A stretch of 7,979 nucleotides of DNA. Origin: Candidatus Geohydrothermomicrobium daggyaiense (GTDB lineage: Bacteria; Actinomycetota; Geothermincolia; Fen-727; JACVIW01). The notes beneath the pieces are model-generated. The model was not told where the DNA came from. It worked only from the letters and a program-made list of their open reading frames with translations, and searched no databases. The position numbers were made by a program, and so were the translations under genes. The first letter of the stretch is position 1. Each line of letters starts with the position of its first letter. The stretch spans positions 1 through 7,979 of the forward strand of contig JACVIW010000103.1 of NCBI GenBank assembly GCA_015711695.1, written 5' to 3'. Positions 6,460 to 7,979 of this stretch are shown one piece after another.

Positions 6460-7872
6460 TTACTGTTTGTCGGGTTCCATGGTGTTCTTGGAAATCGATA
6501 ATTCCGCGCGACCATCTCCTGGTTTTAATTCTGATTTGTTCCTTTTGAAGTATTCTCTGTAACGTTTTTTCTTCTCCCCGAGAGGGGAAAAGGAGGCGGC
6601 GGCGATCAGAAATCCCGCGATGAACATCGCAATCGAAATCCCGTTAATATGGAACTCAAAAAATAAGATTTCAAGTTTTCTTGTTCCCACCGCAGCGGCT
6701 ATACCCCCCGCCATGCCTGCTCCGGTAACAAGGAATATTCTTGATACCGCGTGAAACGCGGCGAAAGCTTTACCCCTATCCCTGTCCTCTATCTTTTCCT
6801 GGACCATCGTTACCGCTACGAGGAACAGGATTCCGAATGATCCTCCGAAAAATCCAGCAAGAATAAAAGCGATTGGCAGCCAGTTAACTAATGACATTCC
6901 CACAAGAATGCCGCCAGTCATGAGCAGAGATATCCGCAGCATATAAGGCTTTTCCCGTCTCTTCACAAGGACTTGTAAAAATATTACACCCGCAAACATT
7001 CCCAGCCCAAAGAGAGCCATAAGGAAACCGAAAGCGACATCGCTCTTTGCCCCTAGTACTTCGCGAACATAACCTATACCGACTGCGTAAAGGCTACCAC
7101 CGCCCAGGCAGCCCATCGCAGCTGCCAGAAGAAGAGATCTTGCGAAAGGGTGCTTCAGTGTAAATCCCATAGATTCAAGAAAGCCATAGGATTCGCCGCT
7201 CTTCACTGAATATTTCTTTTGAGAGAGATGTATTTTGCTAAAAAGATACGCGGATACAAAGAATGAGAGGGAATCAAAGATAAAAGCTAAGATGGTTGGG
7301 TGCTCTGCAAGAAAGCTACCCTTTATGAATCTGCTGGCGGGGAACATGGTAAGTGAAAAAATAGCGGCGGCGAAAGGTATTGTTCCGTAACTAGTCGTCA
7401 TTGATAACGAGTTAGCCATCGTGAGGTTTTTCTTCTCGACAATGTTGGGAACGCTTGCGTCTCGCGCGGCGAGCCAGATGATGGAAAGGGACTCAAGGAA
7501 AAAAAGCCCAACATAAAGATACCATAAGACATTCAAGAAAGGCATTACCATGACGATTAAGCCTCTCAGTATGTCGCAGGTAACAAGAATCCTTTTTCTG
7601 TCCACGCGATCAGCGATAGCTGCGGCAACCGGTCCGCTGAAGAGAGCGGGCCAGACGCGGAAAGCGAGCATACCTCCTACTGCGAGAGATGACTCGCTGA
7701 TTTTCCAGGCAACTGACATCAGCGCGAGGGTTGCAACCCAGTCACCGAGAGAAGAAATAAGCTGTGCCCAGAAGAGTCTAACGAAATTACTGTTATTGAT
7801 AAGATGCTTGAAGTCATGCCCGATGGTGGTGAATTCAGTTTTAATACCTGCCCGCCCGCTACTTTTGTCCAT
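6460..7872 (-). CDS. MFS transporter, probable exporter (MFS_3/EntS-like)
   Basis: This 470-residue protein has about 12 hydrophobic segments in two halves, typical of the major facilitator superfamily. It is an integral inner-membrane carrier, presumably proton-driven. After an N-terminal hydrophilic stretch, helix 1 starts near residue 30 (NFVRLFWAQLISSLGDWV). MFS motif A follows helix 2 as ADRVDRKRI (Asp88, Arg89, Arg92, Lys93). A charged central loop (SKIHLSQKKYSVKSGE) divides the halves, and a basic hydrophilic tail of about 40 residues ends the protein. The SLGDW and MLAFRVWPALFSGPV patterns resemble the MFS_3 group, which includes enterobactin and macrolide exporters; the substrate cannot be read from sequence. 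I prefer the ATG at 7872, with AAAGG about 6 nt upstream. A GTG at 7878 would add two residues and is the alternative. No adjacent TetR, MarR or other regulator, or biosynthetic gene, is in the window to suggest the cargo. Confidence 0.9.
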   Translation of the reverse strand: MDKSSGRAGIKTEFTTIGHDFKHLINNSNFVRLFWAQLISSLGDWVATLALMSVAWKISESSLAVGGMLAFRVWPALFSGPVAAAIADRVDRKRILVTCDILRGLIVMVMPFLNVLWYLYVGLFFLESLSIIWLAARDASVPNIVEKKNLTMANSLSMTTSYGTIPFAAAIFSLTMFPASRFIKGSFLAEHPTILAFIFDSLSFFVSAYLFSKIHLSQKKYSVKSGESYGFLESMGFTLKHPFARSLLLAAAMGCLGGGSLYAVGIGYVREVLGAKSDVAFGFLMALFGLGMFAGVIFLQVLVKRREKPYMLRISLLMTGGILVGMSLVNWLPIAFILAGFFGGSFGILFLVAVTMVQEKIEDRDRGKAFAAFHAVSRIFLVTGAGMAGGIAAAVGTRKLEILFFEFHINGISIAMFIAGFLIAAASFSPLGEKKKRYREYFKRNKSELKPGDGRAELSISKNTMEPDKQ

Positions 7873-7979
7873 GCCCACCCTTTCCTGTATTCTACTGATA
7901 TTTTATTTCAAAAAGCTGGGAATTAGGCCTGACATTTGATCTTATTGTTTTTCGGGTCGATAATTTAAGCATCCTTGCT

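Noticed and set aside
6368..6562. 64-codon plus-strand open frame after the hypothetical gene
   Set aside because: It overlaps both the end of the hypothetical gene and the antisense of the MFS tail, with no family signature.
7879..7979. Search for an MFS promoter at the right edge
   Set aside because: AT-rich TAAAAT- and TTGAAA-like words occur, but none are paired at 16-18 bp spacing, so no promoter is called.

Overview
The window looks like a piece of a bacterial chromosome of moderate GC content. The best lineage clue is a Veg-family gene at 5203-5493, because Veg is characteristic of Firmicutes (Bacillota) and their relatives. Strong sigma-70-type signals and AGGAGG-type ribosome binding sites fit that group. 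The rest (MoxR/DUF58/transglutaminase cluster, thiolase, MFS transporter) is widespread. I therefore infer a Gram-positive-lineage, probably anaerobic or fermentative bacterium, but I cannot name a genus. At least four of the six well-supported genes appear to start with TTG.

Layout. Positions 1-3614 (+ strand) are the downstream part of an operon: possibly the last codons of an upstream gene, then a membrane-anchored DUF58 protein (31-1401), then a TgpA-type membrane transglutaminase (1365-3614) that overlaps it by 37 nt. This is the familiar MoxR-DUF58-transglutaminase arrangement; the MoxR ATPase would lie just outside the window. Positions 3812-4990 (- strand) encode a complete thiolase (acetyl-CoA C-acetyltransferase family), convergent with the operon and with its own likely promoter. 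Positions 5152-5571 (- strand) are a self-contained Veg transcription unit: a near-perfect promoter, a leader of about 40 nt, an AAAGGAG site, a TTG start and a strong intrinsic terminator. The open frame continues upstream of the real start to 5712, but that extension contains the promoter and is not coding.

Positions 5572-6012 hold no recognisable gene. They carry a run of hairpins, a minus-strand intrinsic terminator with no known gene feeding it, a small palindrome and an 11-nt direct repeat. A small hypothetical protein (6013-6387, +) follows, convergent with a complete 12-helix MFS exporter-like protein (6460-7872, -).

Functionally, the DUF58 and transglutaminase proteins probably work together at the cytoplasmic membrane. 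The thiolase, Veg, hypothetical and MFS genes look like independent units. I see no mobile element, CRISPR array, tRNA or rRNA, and no clearly new multi-gene system. The most useful observations are the corrected veg start and promoter, the orphan minus-strand terminator, and the enriched use of TTG starts.
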